64,000 nucleotides of DNA from Gymnopus androsaceus JB14. Lineage: Eukaryota; Basidiomycota; Agaricomycetes; Agaricales; Omphalotaceae. The position numbers and the translations under genes were made by a program. Below, piece after piece: positions 33,646 through 45,185 of the stretch. Under the pieces are notes generated by a model. That model saw nothing but the letters and a program-made list of their open reading frames with translations. It did not search any database and was not told the origin of the DNA. How positions within the stretch are numbered: position 1 is the stretch's first letter; each line of letters opens with the position of its first letter. The stretch spans positions 310,001 through 374,000 of the forward strand of contig ML769408.1 of the NCBI GenBank assembly GCA_009733575.1, given 5' to 3'.

Positions 33646-36600
33646 ATGCCAAATTGCCAATACTGCTCCAAAAATTATCCTGATGCAATAGCTCTCAGCA
33701 GACATGAGCCTTGGTATCCAACCAAAAGAAAGCATGAAGACAATGATATGGATACACTTTTCAGCAACAAACACACTTGGACAGTAAGTACTGACATATT
33801 CTTTGTAATGAAGCTCTTAATTGTGATTATAGTCTTCTGCCATTCCTACTGGGAGATGTAAATCTGCCCCAGAAAGGAGATTATTATCTCATTATAATAA
33901 TTCAATTCCTGCTCTACCCACTCAAAGTTTACCCAGACCACAATGTTCCTTCAATGGGACAGCTGTAAATTCAGGCTCTCAGCTCCAAGGGGGGAGTGTA
34001 GGTAGTTCATCATTGACAGATGCCCTACCAAACTCTCCAGAACCCTCCATTAATGCTGGTGATATTTTTCAAAGTCCCTCTCAAGATCTTTCACCAGCAC
34101 CTGCTCCCTCTCTTGCTTCCTCTCCTCCAGGAAATCCTTCATTGGCACCTGCTCCCTCTCCTGCTCCTTCATCTCCACTATTAAATCCTTCTCCTGAACC
34201 TGCCGATGCACAAATACTATCTTGAAAATTTTTCAAAACTGAGTCAGATGAACTTGGTCTTTCCAAGATATACAGGTTCAGGATACCTTCCCGAGATCCT
34301 ACCCAGAACGCGTCACTCAGTACATTTGTTGAAGCGCCCACATTTAACTTGGAAAGACGTCGAGATAGGAACTGCCAAGGTGGTGATCTCCTTCCACCCA
34401 ACTCTGCATCAGCCCTAGATCAATCGAATCAGTCTACTGACTTAGATCAATATGCCCTGTTTGAGAATGCCTCTACATTCCTTATTACCGACTGGGCCTA
34501 CTGTCACAATACCACGTCTGTTTTGTCCATCATGTCATTCTAAACTCGGAGTTTAATGTGCAGCATTTGTCATCTTATAGTGCAAAATGAGAGGCAGAAA
34601 AGATGGATAACTGGGCCTCTGCACCTGAAGCTTCATCATCAGCCTCTGGATCTGCTGGACCCTCTTCATCCATTCCATTCAGTGCTACTGCTCCAGACAA
34701 GTGGTCAGCTGGCACAGTCAGCATTCCTATGCCTTGTCTAAACTCTATATTGGCATCAGAAGACTCAGCTCCTCAGCTAATCATCAGTGATGTTTGGCAT
34801 CACAAGCTAACAGAGGTTATCCGATCTGCTTTCGAGGATCCTTCCTTTCTTGAATTTGATATTAAAGCATTCAAGTATTTTTGGAAGCCTTCTGAGGATG
34901 AACCAGCTCAGCATGTCTATGGCGAAACATACTATTCTAATCGTGCACTGGAGCTTGAAGAGCAGCTTTACTTGAAAACCTTCCAAGAATCCCCTAATCC
35001 AGACCCATCTGAACCAGAGCATGTTATTGCATGGATTCAGTTGTGGTCTGATTTGACACATCTTGCAGAGTTTGGGACTGCCTCTCTCTGGCCCATTTAT
35101 CTTTATTTCGGAAATTTATCCAAGTATACACGAGGAAAAGGCAAGTCTCATGCTGCCCATTATATAGCCTACATTCCATTGGTAAGAATTCATCCTCAAC
35201 CATTGAACTTCATGCTAATACCAATGTCTAAAGCTTCCTGACCTCATCAAGGACATCTATAAGCAAGAGTTTGGTATCAAGCCAACAGATGCTGTAAAGC
35301 GATTCCTCAAGCGAGATTTGATGTCAGCCATCTGGTGACTTCTGCTCGATGATGAATTTATACATGCTTACGTCCATGGCATTCTCATTGTATGTGCTGA
35401 TGGTATTATTCGTCAAGTTTTCCCCCGTTTTTTCTCTTACTTGATGGATTATCCTGAACAGTGAGTAAATGTTTTGTCTTTCCAAATCCTATGTAAAACA
35501 TTGCATGTAGAATTCTATTGGCATGCATAAAGTATCTGGCCAATTGTCTATGTCCTTGGTGCACTATTTGTACACACCAGGTTTCGGAGCTAGGTCAACC
35601 ACAAGATATGCAACACCGTAAAGATTTGAGAAGGAAGGACAGCGCAGAACACCAATCAAAGATTAACTGTGCCCAAGAGTTGATCTCCAAGAAAGGTGCA
35701 GGCCCCGAGAGCGCAGCTGTCAAGAAGATCCTTGGGTCTACATCACTCACTACCAGTAGAGTAAGTTTGATAATGCTTCCTACTCTGCAATTCTTGTATT
35801 CATGGATTAATAGAATGCATTCTCTGAAAAACTTTTCGTCTATGGAGTTGATCACTTCAAGATGTACATTGCTGATATGCTTCATTACTGGGCTGTTGGC
35901 AAGTGGAAGGATGCTCTGAAGGCTCTTTTGAGGATCCTTCAAGCTCTGAAGGATGGATCAATTCAAACTTTGGACCAACGGTATGTTTCTCATTACTATG
36001 ACTCCAAGGCATCCCCTTGTGAGTTAAACTCATGCTTTTTTAGCTATCGCTGGGTGCCAACATTTGGACATGCAATCATACGATGGTTTGCCAATAATAT
36101 TTCTGAGTTGAAGCAACTTGCCAGACATGATTTTGAAAATGTACTACAGGTACGCCGTTCAAGAATATGTAGATGCTAATTGGATGCTAATGGTCTGATT
36201 CCATTCTATAGACTTCGCTCCCTTATTTTGAAGGTCTATTTATCATGGAAGATGGTGATGATTCAGTTGAACAGTTCATTCAAGACTTTCTCTTCACCTG
36301 CCTGACTTGGCAAGGCTTTGCCAAGTTGTGTATGCATGTTGATGCTACACTTGACCAGTTTGAGAAGTGGACTGCAGAACTAGGCGAGAGTTTTCGTAGT
36401 CTTGAAGAGCTCAATGACTGCTTTGACACCAAGGAACTTCCAAAGGAGCAAGGCGCTCGTATGAGACAAACGACCAAGAACATTACCAAAAAGTCCAGTG
36501 GTAAAGGCCCCAAGCGAGTCAAATTCAACAATTCCACAGCAAAGACACACCTTCTTGGAGATTTTCCTTGGTGTATCAAGTATTTTGGAACAAGTGATAG

Positions 36601-36750
36601 CTATGATACTCGGATTGTTTGTACTTTTTTTTGCATGTCTTTGGTCCAAAAATAACTATATGTTTAGGGTGAAAGCAAGCACAGGAAGGTCAAAAGACTC
36701 AACAAACGTACCAACCGAAGAGGATATACTGGTCAGATTGCAAAGCACTG
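33646..36750 (+). pseudogene. Plavaka-type transposase, N-terminal and catalytic part
   Basis: Starts with a zinc-finger-like MPNCQYCSKNYPDAIALSRH, then a Pro/Ser-rich linker and the transposase core in pieces separated by introns: NASTFLITDW, WHHKLTEVIRSAFEDP, YGETYYSNRALELEEQ, DLTHLAEFGTASLWPIYLYF, GKGKSHAAHYIAYIPL, FGIKPTDAVKRFLKRDLMSA, DDEFIHAYVHGILIVCADG, FPRFFSYLMDYPE, ILLACIKYLANCLCPWC, YIADMLHYWAVGKWK, RWVPTFGHAIIRWFANN, TWQGFAKLCMHVD and GESKHRKVKRLNKRTNR. Stops interrupt it at SAK-stop-EAEKM (about 34589) and AIW-stop-LLL (about 35336). It breaks off at 36750 after QIAKH, where foreign DNA begins. Confidence 0.8.
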
Positions 36751-38280
36751 ATATGCCGATTTTTCGGCTAAAGCTGAAACTGTACAGAATTGATAATCCT
36801 AGATTCTGCATTATACTCAATATGGTTATACCGAGAACTATAGTGAGCCGAGCTGATAGTTGAAGTCTATTGAGAGTCTATTGTACTCTAGAGATTGCAG
36901 AGTGATGGTACACGTTAATGGTATCTCACTTAACTTTGTGAATGCATCTCGTTCCAAGTCCTATGCATTGTATGGTGTAGCAAGTCAAGCTCGGCGGATA
37001 CCGAGTTGATGAGCAAGGCTATTCCGAGCCCACATATATTGGAGTGGCCTAATGAATTTACTTCACGATGGGGCTCTACAGACCCCCGATATCTCGAAGA
37101 GCCGTTGTCGAATACGATCCCGATATCCTGTCTGCTGCAGCGATATTATTCTCAGTATCTCACAGTAAATGCCCGGGACGCACAACTTTCGGAAATTTGC
37201 ACCCCAGTTTGAAATCAATTCGACTCGGGCTCATTTACCCTACGTTTCCTCCTCGTAGCTCATGTCCGACTCTTCAGCATGGAAAAATCTAACGGAGGGT
37301 GGTTTTTCAGAATCCCGGGAGTCCATCCTGCGCTGGTCAACATGTCTTTTGCGCATTGTAAAAAGGGAAAAAAAAATCACTCGGTTGAAGATTTGGACAA
37401 ATTTATTGGCGGAATCTCGAGTTTTCGATGGAGTATTCGGATGAATACTGCTCGAATACCGTTGAATCCTTTGACCTAGAGGGCCAGACCATCCAACCTA
37501 CCTGGTGCACATCCTGCGCTCCGTTCAGCTGCCGGCACTGAAATCCCTTTCGCTATCAAGGAATCATGAATCTGGACCGAAACTTCGATACCAGTAGAAC
37601 TTGACACCCTGGGGAAGCGTTGAATGCGGCTAAAAGAGCATTCGGATTTCAAAGTTTATCTCATCTGGAAATTATGCGGGATGTGATGGGTGAAGGTGGT
37701 CTTCGGTGCCGATGATGTGCTTCGATTTCTTGCAGGTAACCCTGGCATACTAAGTAAGCCTCGTTCTCCAAAATGCAAGTTCTCTGGGAGACTTTAGGAG
37801 CAGATCGGCCCAACATGGGCCGTTTGAGCGAAAGGATGACTCGGAGGAGGAAGTGAAGGTGATATTGGCGAAAGCTGAAATTATATCATCGTGGAATGCA
37901 CACTATGATAATTAATTACCCGCACTTGAAGTTTCATCAAAGTATTAGTAGGTTATATCTAAAGACTGAGGATGAATGTGTTTAAAACTGATGTCATTTG
38001 CTCAAGCGATCCCGCAGAGAGTGGTAGGCGTCAAGATTCGTTGGCGAGGGACGCTGTTTTTTACCGAGGCACCCTCGGAACGACATCGGAGCTAAAATGC
38101 AGCATTATCGGTTCCTCCGAGCGCCCTTCGGATTCTAAACCGAAACCCGGGATTCGAACGAAATCGGAAGCTATGTAGTAGTGCGTCTCACCATGATGTC
38201 TCACCATGATACTTCAATTCGTCACCATAAGAACCGTACATATAAAGAGGGATTGCGCTTTGACTGTTATTTTCTATCAA

Positions 38281-38795
38281 AACATGAAATCCAACGCATC
38301 GCCGTCGCAGGAGGAACTGGGAAAATCGGAAGACACATCGTCGAAGGTCTTCTGGAGATTAAACAGCAACCACTCCCTGGAAATCATCGTTCTCTCTCGC
38401 ACTCACGCCCCGGAAGGCATCTCCTACGCAGGATCGAACGCACCTGTCATCGCCGTCGATTACCTAAACCAGGACTCGATCCAACGAGTCCTCAATGAAT
38501 ACCAAATCGACACCATCATTTCTACCCTCTCCGGCGATACTCCCGACGCATTTATCGCTTCACAGGAGACCCTCCTCCGCGCTGGGTTGGCAGTACCCAC
38601 GTTCCGTCGACTCGCTCCGAGTGAGTTTTCTATAGACTCGGAGCAAGTCAAAGGGGTCAAAATGTATCAGATGAAATTACCCATCCTCCGTTCTCTCGAG
38701 GAAGTAAAGGCAGAACGCAGTCCGGGCTCTTTCGAGTATAGTCGTTTCAGTTGTGGGGTGTTTATGAACTATCTCGGGTTTGGGAACACTAAACC
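38281..38795 (+). pseudogene. NmrA-like/isoflavone-reductase-family fragment
   Basis: Begins IQRIAVAGGTGKIGRHIVEGLLE, the Rossmann GxxGxxG turn of NmrA-like proteins. After a frame shift near 38360 it continues HSLEIIVLSRTHAPEG, YQIDTIISTLSGDTPDAF, RRLAPSEFSIDSEQVKG and FEYSRFSCGVFMNYLGFGN. At 38796 the transposon left-end sequence replaces the rest of the gene, so about the C-terminal third is missing. Not functional; substrate not assignable. Confidence 0.75.
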
Positions 38796-38906
38796 CATCA
38801 CCAAAAGGGCGCCAAGTTACGACCTGTACCAATGGTCGAAAACTGAAATATTGCCAATGTTTCCCAGCGAAGTACCTTTTGAGTCAATATTTCGAGGTTG
38901 TGGATG
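38796..38906 (+). repeat. Internal copy of the transposon left end (first part)
   Basis: CATCACCAAAAGGGCGCC and the next 90 bp match 30848-30955 with a few changes, up to the N run. It marks the insertion of a related element into the NmrA-like gene. Confidence 0.85.
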
Positions 38907-38931
38907 NNNNNNNNNNNNNNNNNNNNNNNNN
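38907..38931. other. Assembly gap (25 N)
   Basis: Twenty-five unresolved bases placed exactly inside a repeated sequence; the true size is unknown. Confidence 0.98.
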
Positions 38932-40139
38932 ATTATTACTAGGCTAGACAATCAAAAAGACATACCCGAGGGATTGAAGTTTCCGAGGCAGCACTTGGTG
39001 CAGCCCACGAGTTGGTTTATCAAAATTTACAATGTTACTCTGCCGAGATGAAAACTCTTGACCAGATGAAAGCTTGCCTAGGCAATCTCGTCGCAGAATG
39101 TCCGGTAACTCCGCCCGGAGCTGCCGCGATGAAGGGAACACTCCCGCGATGTCATAAGTCTCTTGACCGAGATGATAAAAGCAACATGGATGACAGAATC
39201 ATCTAGGCGAGCTAAACTCTCCAAGACCAAATGTTGTACTAGCTGGATGCCCGAGGCTCCGTTAGGACTCCGAGGCAAGTGTAATGGATGGGGTATTTTT
39301 GGGTTGCGCATTGCTAGAGGGTGCGAGGTATACCTGCCGCGGCATCACCAACGCGGCCACCTGATCAACCTCATCGCAATCACTCTTAGAGCAAGGAATG
39401 ACTAGGAATAATTCCTGTCCGAGCTTCAGTGTTGTTCCGAGACCATGTGCTACAAGGCATCTAGGCTTGAGTCCACACGGAACTAGGCATAATGTCTAGC
39501 TCGCTATTGGCAAGGCAAAATGGATATACTTCCGAGGGCTGTTCATGGAATGTTTCGAACACCATAGAACTTCACCGAGTCATAAATTTGGAGGACCTGC
39601 ACAGTTTTCTGAGGCAAAAGAAAGTGACTCGAGTTCATCTAGGACCAAATTCCAAGGCATTGCCATTCCGAGTTATGAATTTCCAAGATTAGGTGTGCCG
39701 AGATGATTTATTGAGGAAGATTATTATTATTTACATTTATAGACATGTCTCGATCTCTTTCATATTATTTCTTTGTTTTAGTATTTTTCCGAGATGTACC
39801 AGTATATAAGGTGAGCTACATTCTACGTGGCAATCCAAGTTAGACTTGATACCTGAAACGCATTTCTATCTTAGGACCTGTAGTGATTCGTACACCGCTC
39901 AGACGGCGTCTGCATCGTCCTCTACAACCTTTGAAACGGGTGGCCTTCTTGTAACCTCGATAATTACTGAGGCTGTTCATTCTACTTCCGGCTATTAAGT
40001 CGAGCATTGTCTGGTTTTCATCTCGAAGAGAGGCACATCAGTCTTAGGACCGCAGGTGGAGCCTAACGTGCACACCTCGACGAGCCCTTGGTTAATTTAG
40101 GAAAGGTCTTGGACCCAACTGTCGGCTTGGTCTAGTTTT

Positions 40140-40235
40140 ATGATGTGAACCGAACTATATATCGAGGTTTCAATGGCGCAAGTACATTTTAGTCCATTTA
40201 TATGGGGATAAAATGGAGAAAATGCGCCGCAGACT
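40140..40235 (+). repeat. Internal copy of the transposon left end (second part)
   Basis: GATGTGAACCGAACTATATA to GCCGCAGACTA repeats 30955-31051, the direct continuation of the part seen at 38796-38906. It stops exactly where transposase coding sequence resumes. Confidence 0.85.
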
Positions 40236-41138
40236 AAGTTGTCCGGGTCAATTACACGACATATGACCTCTAAAGAGACCAGGATTCCATCAACCCCCAC
40301 ACCCATCCCGACATAATCACACTCTCACTGGAGAACAGTGTACATCTGTTCACCTATGGTCATGTCATCAGTATCTTCCATGCTAACGTTCTCTTTATGG
40401 GAGTGGGAAGCATCCCAAGGATAGAAACTGAACGTGTCAATTGTCTGTGGGTCCGTTGGTTTCAGTTCAATGAAGGGTATCCATTGGGATTTGTCGCTAA
40501 GCGCTTACCTCGAGTTTTTTTCATGGATCCAAAGGACCCAGCGGCATTTGACTTCCTGGATCCACTGGACATCATTCGTGCTGCACATATTATTCCTGCA
40601 TTCCATTATTCTGATGTGGAAGAGGAAGATCCAGAGTTGGTGCTGCCGCCAAGTTCTATTGCACGTCAGTATGAGCACATTACAATGTCAGGAGGAAGAG
40701 AGCTGGAGGAGGATGATTGGAGTTGCTACTACATTAACATGTGAGTCGCTATTTGATTGTCTGTTTTTGAAGTTACTCACCAATGTAAAGGATTGTGGAC
40801 CATGATACCCTTATGCTTTTTTCAGGCGGTGGAGTGGGGCATCAGCATCTGCACGAGTATCTTCAACCATTTGCCATTGACACTGGCTTGGTAGATCAAA
40901 ACCTTCCCACTTATGATTCGGATGGCAACACTATTGACGGGAGTGACGATGAGATACAAAGTGACATTGGGGATGGGGAAGGCATGGACAATGATGAAGA
41001 AGATATTGGGTGTTCAGGTGACAAGGAATCCGATCCAGATGATCCAGATGATCTAGAGAATGATAATGAAGCTTGGCTCGGCCCAGAAGATGGAGAAGAG
41101 AGGGTAGATAGTGACAGCAATGAAGAGCTGGGTCTCTA
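40236..41138 (+). pseudogene. Plavaka-type transposase, C-terminal part
   Basis: Resumes with VVRVNYTTYDL, a stop at about 40273 and RDQDSINPHTHPDIITLS, then YGHVISIFHANVLF, VNCLWVRWFQFN, FDFLDPLDIIRAAHIIPAF, DDWSCYYINM and, across an intron (40741-40793), FVDHDTLMLFSGGGVGH. It ends in an acidic tail and a stop at 41136-41138. This is the expected C-terminal region of the same transposase whose front half ends at 36750. Confidence 0.8.
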
Positions 41139-41893
41139 ATCAACTTGTTGACTTGGACCAATATTCTGAGAAATCACAGTAGATGCGACAAAGTTGTGGA
41201 AAAAGGCTCATGTTAAACACTTGTGAAATGGCTACCAGATATAATACCGATGGCTATTCCAGCAGTTAATTAACAACCTGGTAGGCACATCGGTATTAAC
41301 TCAGCGCAGCTCATGAGTGAACACTTCAGCACACAGGACTTGGCAGCTTGGGAAAAAAGGTATCTGTGTCCAATACACACCAAGAGCAGCTGTAGAACAC
41401 ACCAGAAAACCTTTCAGTGCATATAGCAGCATTCCTGACAGCTCTGGAATTTGGATGTTTTGTCACGGTGGTCTGAACAAGAGTGGTTATAAATCGATGC
41501 CAAGCTGTCAACGTTTGGCGTCAATTCCTGCCCGATCATGTGACTCGCAGCCAGACCGGTCCATCGGAACCGGGGTTTCACCCACCTACCATACCGGTGG
41601 CATCAGTCCAGATTGGTCTTGGACTTGAGTTGGTGGAAAACGGACTCATTGGCTGCTGATTTGCTAGTACTGCATTACAAGATTCTATGTTAGACCTGGT
41701 TAGACTCATGTGGCATAATACACGTATTGATACAGATACATCTTGTTCCATTTCTCTTTTATGCGCAGGGACTATGAATAATTGTCCATAATAGTATGTC
41801 TTGCATGATGATTGAGGTAAAATCATGTTATATTCTTTGAATTGCCCTGTAACACCAGATAACGCATCCTGCGAGACTGTCTATGCTGGTATA
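41139..41893. other. Non-coding 3' part of the transposon
   Basis: About 750 bp between the transposase stop and the right subterminal repeats. No reading frame with protein character. Confidence 0.5.
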
Positions 41894-41976
41894 CCGTTAT
41901 ATTTCACCTGATACACATTGGATTTGCATTATATTCGCGTTATATTCCCTGACAGCCATTTTGATGTGTTATATTC
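41894..41976 (-). repeat. Right subterminal repeats
   Basis: CGTTATAT, GCATTATATTC, GCGTTATATTCC and GTGTTATATTC are the reverse complements of the left-array units, less regularly spaced. Confidence 0.8.
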
Positions 41977-42096
41977 TAGTCCTATTGCCCTGGACTTATT
42001 CCAAGATGTTACAAGAGTGCGGCAGTCCAGTTCTGAAAGGTTCTAACCCTACGAAGTACCTTTTAAAGCATTTTATTAGGGTCTTAATACATTGTC

Positions 42097-42119
42097 ACTT
42101 TGGCACCCTTTTGGTGATG
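42097..42119 (-). repeat. Right terminal inverted repeat
   Basis: Ends TTGGCACCCTTTTGGTGATG, the reverse complement of the left terminus with one mismatch. Confidence 0.85.
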
Positions 42120-43970
42120 TGAGTACTTGAAAAAAAGACTGTTCTACTAAGGATAAATTATCATCTTGTTTTACAATCTTGAACTGTGATTTTTTATTAT
42201 TACTAACCAATTGGTAACCGGCCTTTGAAACCAGGACACCGCTGATTTTACTCTACATTAGGCTCTCTGGAGGATGAAAAGCCCAAGAGGTTAACAAGCC
42301 CCTATCGTCTCTTGCTTTGGACAGATTATATCAATATATCTCCATCAATATTAACCTTTAATGCACAATGAGCTCTCCAAACACCTGGGAGGAAGGCGTA
42401 CTTTTTAGACCAGTTATTTAAAGTAGTCAATTTCACTAATGATATACTCGCCAGAACCTCAAATTAAACCACTGCTGGCATACTTGTGGAGTCTGTTATT
42501 TGACAAACTTGATTGAATCTAGAGACTAGAGTCATAACAACACAAAGTAGTGGACATGGATTATATCCAATCTCAAGCTGTCTACTATGGGTAGATCTAA
42601 GTAAAATTAGATGCTCCAGTGTTCATGGTAAAATTCATCAAAGCTAGAGGCGGGTGTTGGACAAAGGGAAGATGGGTATGGTATCTAGAGTAAATGGTGA
42701 GTCAGAAATCAAACAGCAGTCATAGGAAGGAAAACTTGCTATCTCCTTTTCCCGGTTTGACTTGCTCTTGATAGCAAGTTCAGTAAAGAAGCGAAAAATT
42801 TGAATGGTTCAATATAAACTTATCTATAGCGAACAGTCAATGAAAGTCAATATCTACAGCAGGAACATAAATTGACTTGGTCCGAGTCCCAAGCATCTGC
42901 AGTACCTGTCCAGATAGGTTATTGAATGTAATGCCCGTGCAAGGATTTTTACTAACTTGTTATTCCAAGATAGAATAGCTACCCTTATATACTGAGTGAG
43001 ATATAATAAAATAGAAAAATGAGAGAAACTGAGCGAGATAGGATGAAACAGAGTAAGTAAAATAGAAAAAGATAAATAATGTCCATATATGCATGTATAC
43101 TATGGTTTTGCCTCAATGTTTCCCTGCCTCGTTCGTTTGTCTTCCTCAATTGGGTCAACTTTTGGGATTTTTGGTCCGAATCGACTTGAGTCATTTGCCT
43201 TTTTACAAGACTCGCCAGTTCCTTTAGCAGAACAGCCCTTGGAAGTATTTCTATGTTTTTCCTCGCCAATGGGAGACTGGTTATTATCCCTAGTTCCGCG
43301 TGGTCTCGAGTCTAGATGCATGGTAGCATATAGATCTCGGGAAAACACTGAGGCTTGGATAGAAACACTCCTTGGTCCTTCCATGCTCTAGAAGTAGCTA
43401 CAGCAAGTGGGTCATACGGCTGCATTGGATTGCCGCGGCTATCTGCCTGGGCACTTTCCAGCAAGCATCAACTTTGAGGGCACCCATCATGGTACTTCCT
43501 CATCTTGGTCCACCTTGCTTTGTTTAATAAACTTGAGTATCGTGTAGACTCCTTGGTGAGCTGATCGTGGAAGCGATGCCTTGTTAAGACTTTGATCCCT
43601 TGGGTATATCCTTCAATGACCTAGCCTAGTATAACTGGTATGTGGGCTCGTCTATCTGCCTTGGTCAGCAACTTGTTATCCAACAAGCTTGCCTCGCTAC
43701 ACCATACCGTGCATAGGACTTTGATCGAGGCACATTCACAAAGTTAAGTATGGTACCATTGTGCGGACTGTTACTCTGCAACCTCTTGGGTAGAATAGGT
43801 CCTTGGTAGATTTTAACTATCAGCTTGGGCTCACTATAGTTCTCTTATTGACCGTGTTTTGTTACAAACGGAACCTAGGATTATTGGTTCTGCGCAGTTC
43901 TAGCCTTAGCCGAAAAATTGGTGTATCAGCAAAACCACTCTAAATGCTAGGGGCCCTAGATGGGGGTAAT

Positions 43971-44440
43971 GTCATGCCCTGTACCACCAATTCTCCTATC
44001 TTACCTACCATCTACTTCCATACATACTCACTACTCACCAACTCAGCATCCCACACATATATAACCAGTAGTTCTCCCTGAGGGACCCTTTGTCTTGATA
44101 TTAACCTGTTTTACTCCCATATCTTTTACTTCTCTATTTTCTTATACTCTGTCTATTCATCTATATCTCAATACATGCTTGTTCTGGCTTCCGCTTTTCG
44201 ACTTACGCATTGACTTGACTACCAGCAAGCTCATACAACAACCAGACTTGCCGCCATTGACTATTCGACATCGGCTCATACAACTAGACTCACATTGGGG
44301 TGCTTTGGTATTCCCAATCCACCCGCTTCTTACTACTAGTTTCCTACCTTTTCCCAAGACCATCAACCCCAGTCTTACAATTCTCCATTCATGCCCATCT
44401 CTAATTTTGCTCAGCACTGTATCTGTACTTTGAACTTTCT
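43971..44440 (+). mobile_element. LTR-like sequence (possible solo or 3' LTR)
   Basis: A purine-rich tract (GATGGGGGTAA) directly precedes TGTCATGCCCTGTACC, the usual tract-plus-TG layout of retrotransposon LTRs. A TATA-like CACATATATAACC lies 85 bp inside, followed by a pyrimidine-rich leader. I cannot fix the right end or find a second copy. Confidence 0.4.
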
Positions 44441-44790
44441 ATCCTGAGAATTATCAAGACTAGGGAGCTTTGTGGAAATAAGAGCTTACTTGAAGTTCAA
44501 TTCAAAGTAGTACACTGGCAGTAAGTACTTAGTAAGTAGTACTTCAAGGTATTTTTTGTGTGTCCCACAGCAAGCTACTGCATTTTCAATCATAATAGCT
44601 CATATCTCTCTGAAGATGTATATAAGCCCCAAGAATCCTCATTAATACACATCTTTTACGCATTAAAACGCGTCAAGACTCAATACTCATATAAGCGCCC
44701 GCCGCCGCGTGCCTTGCGGTGGCAAGCTCTCGGGACTCGATTTGGAAATAGCTGTATTTGTGTGCTAAGTCACTGGCAAGATTTGTTCAC

Positions 44791-44860
44791 TCAGTCCAAG
44801 TCCAAATTGAGTCCAAGTCAAAGTCAAAGTCAGTCAAGTTTAGTCGTGTGCAAGTCAAGT
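44791..44860 (+). repeat. Short imperfect AGTCAA/AGTCC tandem repeat
   Basis: About ten degenerate copies of AGTCCAA or AGTCAA in 70 bp; slipped-strand type microsatellite. Confidence 0.6.
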
Positions 44861-45185
44861 GAATGTTATCACATTTTGTGAATTCTGCTTTCATAGAATC
44901 CAGCTCGGTACTGGTATCTGTGGAGTAAATTAAATTAAATAAAAGAAAAGAAGGGAATACTGAAATAGGCAGGTATATCTTATCTCTTATCTGTGCAATC
45001 TGTCCATGAGCGCTTAAGAGCCTGTAAGCAGCAATACTTAAAATTGGAATAAGTTTTAGGGAACTCGCATGAATGCTCTAGAAATTGTATGAAAAATTCT
45101 ACATTACACATAGAAAAGTATGAGACACTTATTTTCTAAGATGAATCCCTTCATTCCTCCTTTGCGGATTTCAAGTATTTCTGCT

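Larger units (their letters stand above)
36751..40235. mobile_element. Foreign 3.5-kb segment inside the transposase gene
   Basis: Separates the two halves of the transposase. It holds non-coding DNA rich in CCGAG/CTCGG words on both sides (36.8-38.2 kb and 38.9-40.1 kb), an NmrA-like gene fragment, a second copy of the transposon's own left end, and a run of 25 N. I find no inverted repeats at its edges. It may be a nested non-autonomous element, or partly an assembly join at repeats. Confidence 0.5.
30848..42119. mobile_element. Plavaka-type DNA transposon, defective, 11.3 kb
   Basis: Bounded by 23-bp terminal inverted repeats that match at 22 positions (CATCACCAAAAGGG at 30848; its reverse complement ending at 42119). 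Inside each end are repeats of the ATATAACGCG type in opposite orientations: a 20-bp-period array at the left and four looser copies at the right. The content is a plus-strand transposase (33646-36750 plus 40236-41138) and a minus-strand DUF6698-like gene (33369-31535), placed head to head. TG on both outer flanks may be a 2-bp target duplication. Nonsense codons and a 3.5-kb insertion make it inactive. The Plavaka name comes from recalled family sequence, not from a search. Confidence 0.8.

Noticed and set aside
36751..40235. Helitron explanation for the insert (right edge ends in CTAA, with a weak hairpin upstream)
   Set aside because: The base after the edge is not T, the left edge lacks TC, and the right-edge sequence is better explained as a copy of the Plavaka-type left end.
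43089..43391. 100-codon plus-strand frame and its minus-strand partner as a retrotransposon gene
   Set aside because: Neither frame shows a protease, reverse transcriptase, integrase or zinc-knuckle motif, and both are short.
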